NCBI GenBank assembly: GCA_030431355.1
Contig: JAUIJG010000021.1
Span: 1 to 22,698 of the forward strand
Length of the DNA stretch: 22,698 nt
Direction of reading: 5' to 3'
Origin: a bacterium
GTDB taxonomy: Bacteria; Cyanobacteriota; Vampirovibrionia; Obscuribacterales; Obscuribacteraceae
Within the stretch, counting starts at the first letter, position 1, and each line of letters starts with the position of its first letter. Below the pieces are notes generated by a model. That model saw only the letters and a program-made list of their open reading frames with translations. It was not told the DNA's origin and ran no database searches. The translations under genes were made by a program, and so were the position numbers. Positions 21,084-22,698 of this stretch are shown here, piece by piece.

Positions 21084-22685
21084 TTGGCAAAGAAAAACAA
21101 GAGAGCTGAAGAACTTCTTGCCGAAGCGATGCTGCTTCTTGAGGATAAAAGAAGAGCCGAAGCGATAGAAGTACTACAAGAGCTGGTCAAAATCGCCCCC
21201 AGGCACTGCGAAGCTCTCTCCCATCTATCATTGAACCTCGCCAGGGAAGGCAGAATTCAGGAGATGACGAAAGTAAATGAGAAGCTTATCAAAGCGAAGC
21301 CTGAAGATGCCACCGTCTTTAACAGACTGGGTGAAGCCCTGCTAAATTGTCCGATGGGACACGAAGAAGCGCATTCCGTCTACCAGATCAGTCTCGCCAT
21401 TGAGAAAACAGGTGATGGTTGGAAAGGTCTCGGTGACTCGCTGCTAAAAATGGGCAAGCTCAAAGAGGTAGCCGAAGCCTACGCGAGATGGTGTGTCCTG
21501 GAGCCGGATAACGCCCGGGCATGGTTCCATCGCGGACGGGGATTGAATTTGATCAAAGATAAGAAACAAGCAATCACCGCATTTAGAAACGCTCTTCGAA
21601 TCGACCCTCTATACACCCCAGCTTTGAGCGAACTAACCATGGCCCTGGGAAAACAGGGAGAGTATCAAGAAGCGCTCAAAGTCAGTAAAAACTGGATAGA
21701 ACTAAAACCATCCAGCTACCGCGCCTGGTACTACAGAGCTTCTCTATTCGCCCAGGTCGATCGTCCGGTCAGCGCTCTTGCCGCATATGAAAGAGCGGCT
21801 GAACTGGAAGAGGATCCCTGGCAGGTCTGGTATGACAGATCAAAAATCTACGCGGTCATGGAAGACTTTGCCAGTGCCACAGAACAACTAATCCTTATGA
21901 TCGAATGCACAAAACAGCCATACGATGCCTGGGAACTCCTGGGTCATCACTATTCAAAAATGGGAGAGCATATAAAAGCACTTGACGCCTACGGCAAAGT
22001 GCTCCAAATATTGACCCATGGCCATGCTCCCCGGGACTGCCTCCATGTCGGCGAAGTAGTCGACGGACTCTGCCACCAGGGAAAAGCTTACACCAATTGT
22101 GGTGACTTTGATGAAGCTGAAAAAATTTGGGATATGCTCATCGAGAAGGACAAGAAGACAGATCTGCTCCAAGCCTGCCTGGCCCACACGGCAATTTGTA
22201 AAAGCAAATTGAAAGACGGGAAGCAACCGGATTCAATTTCCGGAAAAGATCTGTTCGAATCATTGAAAGAGAAAAATCCAAACGAACACATCTGGTCTTT
22301 GTTGAGTGAGTATTTAGAAGAGTCCGGGTTTATAGAGGAAGCGATCAAAGCCCGGGATGAGCAGATCTTCAAAGCAAAAAAAATCTATCCTCTCCTCATT
22401 AAGAAAGCTCGTCTATCGAGCCGACTGAACAAGCATGAAGAGGCCGAGTCGATTTTGAGATCTATATTGGAGAAGAAGACAAAACACTCCCGAGCGTTTT
22501 TTGAACTGGCCAGGCTCTTTGCCGAGAAACAAGACAGGGAGAACACAACAAAGATGATGAAGAGCGCTTTAGAAATCAAACCATCCCTATCAGAATGGGT
22601 AGAGCTGACAAACAGTTTCAAAGACTATCAAACAGATAGCCTATTTAAAAAACTTCTGGACAACGCCAGAGTACAGTGCGACTGA
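21084..22685 (+). CDS. TPR-repeat protein
   Basis: The protein has 533 residues from TTG 21084, 2 nt after the previous stop and without a clear ribosome site, so translation is probably coupled. There is no signal peptide, unlike its two operon partners. It is built almost wholly of TPR units from residue about 5 to the end. Examples are 'AEELLAEAMLLLEDKRRAEAIEVLQELVKIAP', 'DGWKGLGDSLLKMGKLKEVAEAYARWCVLEPD', 'ARAWFHRGRGLNLIKDKKQAITAFRNALRIDP', 'YRAWYYRASLFAQVDRPVSALAAYERAAELEE' and 'YDAWELLGHHYSKMGEHIKALDAYGKVLQIL'. A less regular stretch lies at about 320-395 before the C-terminal repeats. Role: a cytoplasmic scaffold is inferred, with binding partners unknown. The stop TGA ends 13 bp before the window edge, so any further operon member is not visible. 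Confidence 0.88.
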   Translation: MAKKNKRAEELLAEAMLLLEDKRRAEAIEVLQELVKIAPRHCEALSHLSLNLAREGRIQEMTKVNEKLIKAKPEDATVFNRLGEALLNCPMGHEEAHSVYQISLAIEKTGDGWKGLGDSLLKMGKLKEVAEAYARWCVLEPDNARAWFHRGRGLNLIKDKKQAITAFRNALRIDPLYTPALSELTMALGKQGEYQEALKVSKNWIELKPSSYRAWYYRASLFAQVDRPVSALAAYERAAELEEDPWQVWYDRSKIYAVMEDFASATEQLILMIECTKQPYDAWELLGHHYSKMGEHIKALDAYGKVLQILTHGHAPRDCLHVGEVVDGLCHQGKAYTNCGDFDEAEKIWDMLIEKDKKTDLLQACLAHTAICKSKLKDGKQPDSISGKDLFESLKEKNPNEHIWSLLSEYLEESGFIEEAIKARDEQIFKAKKIYPLLIKKARLSSRLNKHEEAESILRSILEKKTKHSRAFFELARLFAEKQDRENTTKMMKSALEIKPSLSEWVELTNSFKDYQTDSLFKKLLDNARVQCD

Positions 22686-22698
22686 GTCCAGCCGGACC

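Overview
The window is a gene-dense stretch of bacterial chromosome with roughly balanced base composition and no sign of mobile elements, rRNA, tRNA or CRISPR. Housekeeping genes (rsmG, purB, malQ) are mixed with many lineage-specific exported, coiled-coil and TPR proteins. The style (many TPR proteins, a matrixin with an HELGHALGILGH motif, a short N-terminal 'RL..LE..VFG' module, small exported helical proteins, a receiver-GAF regulator, many GTG/TTG starts) suggests a non-photosynthetic cyanobacterial relative such as the Obscuribacterales/Vampirovibrionia (Melainabacteria). This is an inference from protein style, not from a marker gene.

Left part (1-6370): the 3' part of a TPR gene and a receiver-GAF response regulator lie on the plus strand. 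They converge on a very acidic 834-residue protein with a J-like domain on the minus strand. That gene diverges from rsmG across a 132-bp region with nested inverted repeats. rsmG converges on an unrecognised Trp-rich protein.

Middle part (6414-12221): on the minus strand, a DinB-fold gene is followed by purB and then malQ, with only 3 nt between purB and malQ. Divergent from dinB, behind two perfect 11-bp direct repeats, are a tandem-Usp universal stress protein and an exported two-domain multicopper-oxidase-like protein that has lost nearly all copper ligands.

Right part (12231-22685): a small unknown gene, an AbiTii-like protein preceded by a 14-bp palindrome, an exported matrixin-type zinc protease, an exported/membrane coiled-coil protein and a DUF6745-like protein. 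On the minus strand are an AurF-like diiron protein and a small exported helical protein. The window ends with a compact plus-strand operon of three TTG-started genes: an exported caspase-like protease with a C-terminal domain I do not recognise, an exported TPR protein whose C-terminal half looks like an anthrax-lethal-factor-like (M34) protease with HExxH changed to NESVQ, and a long TPR protein.

The most interesting material is this caspase / pseudo-M34 / TPR operon and the second apparent pseudoenzyme, the copper-ligand-depleted oxidase. Noncoding space is scarce: the longest gap is about 230 bp, and four convergent gene pairs overlap or nearly touch at their stops.
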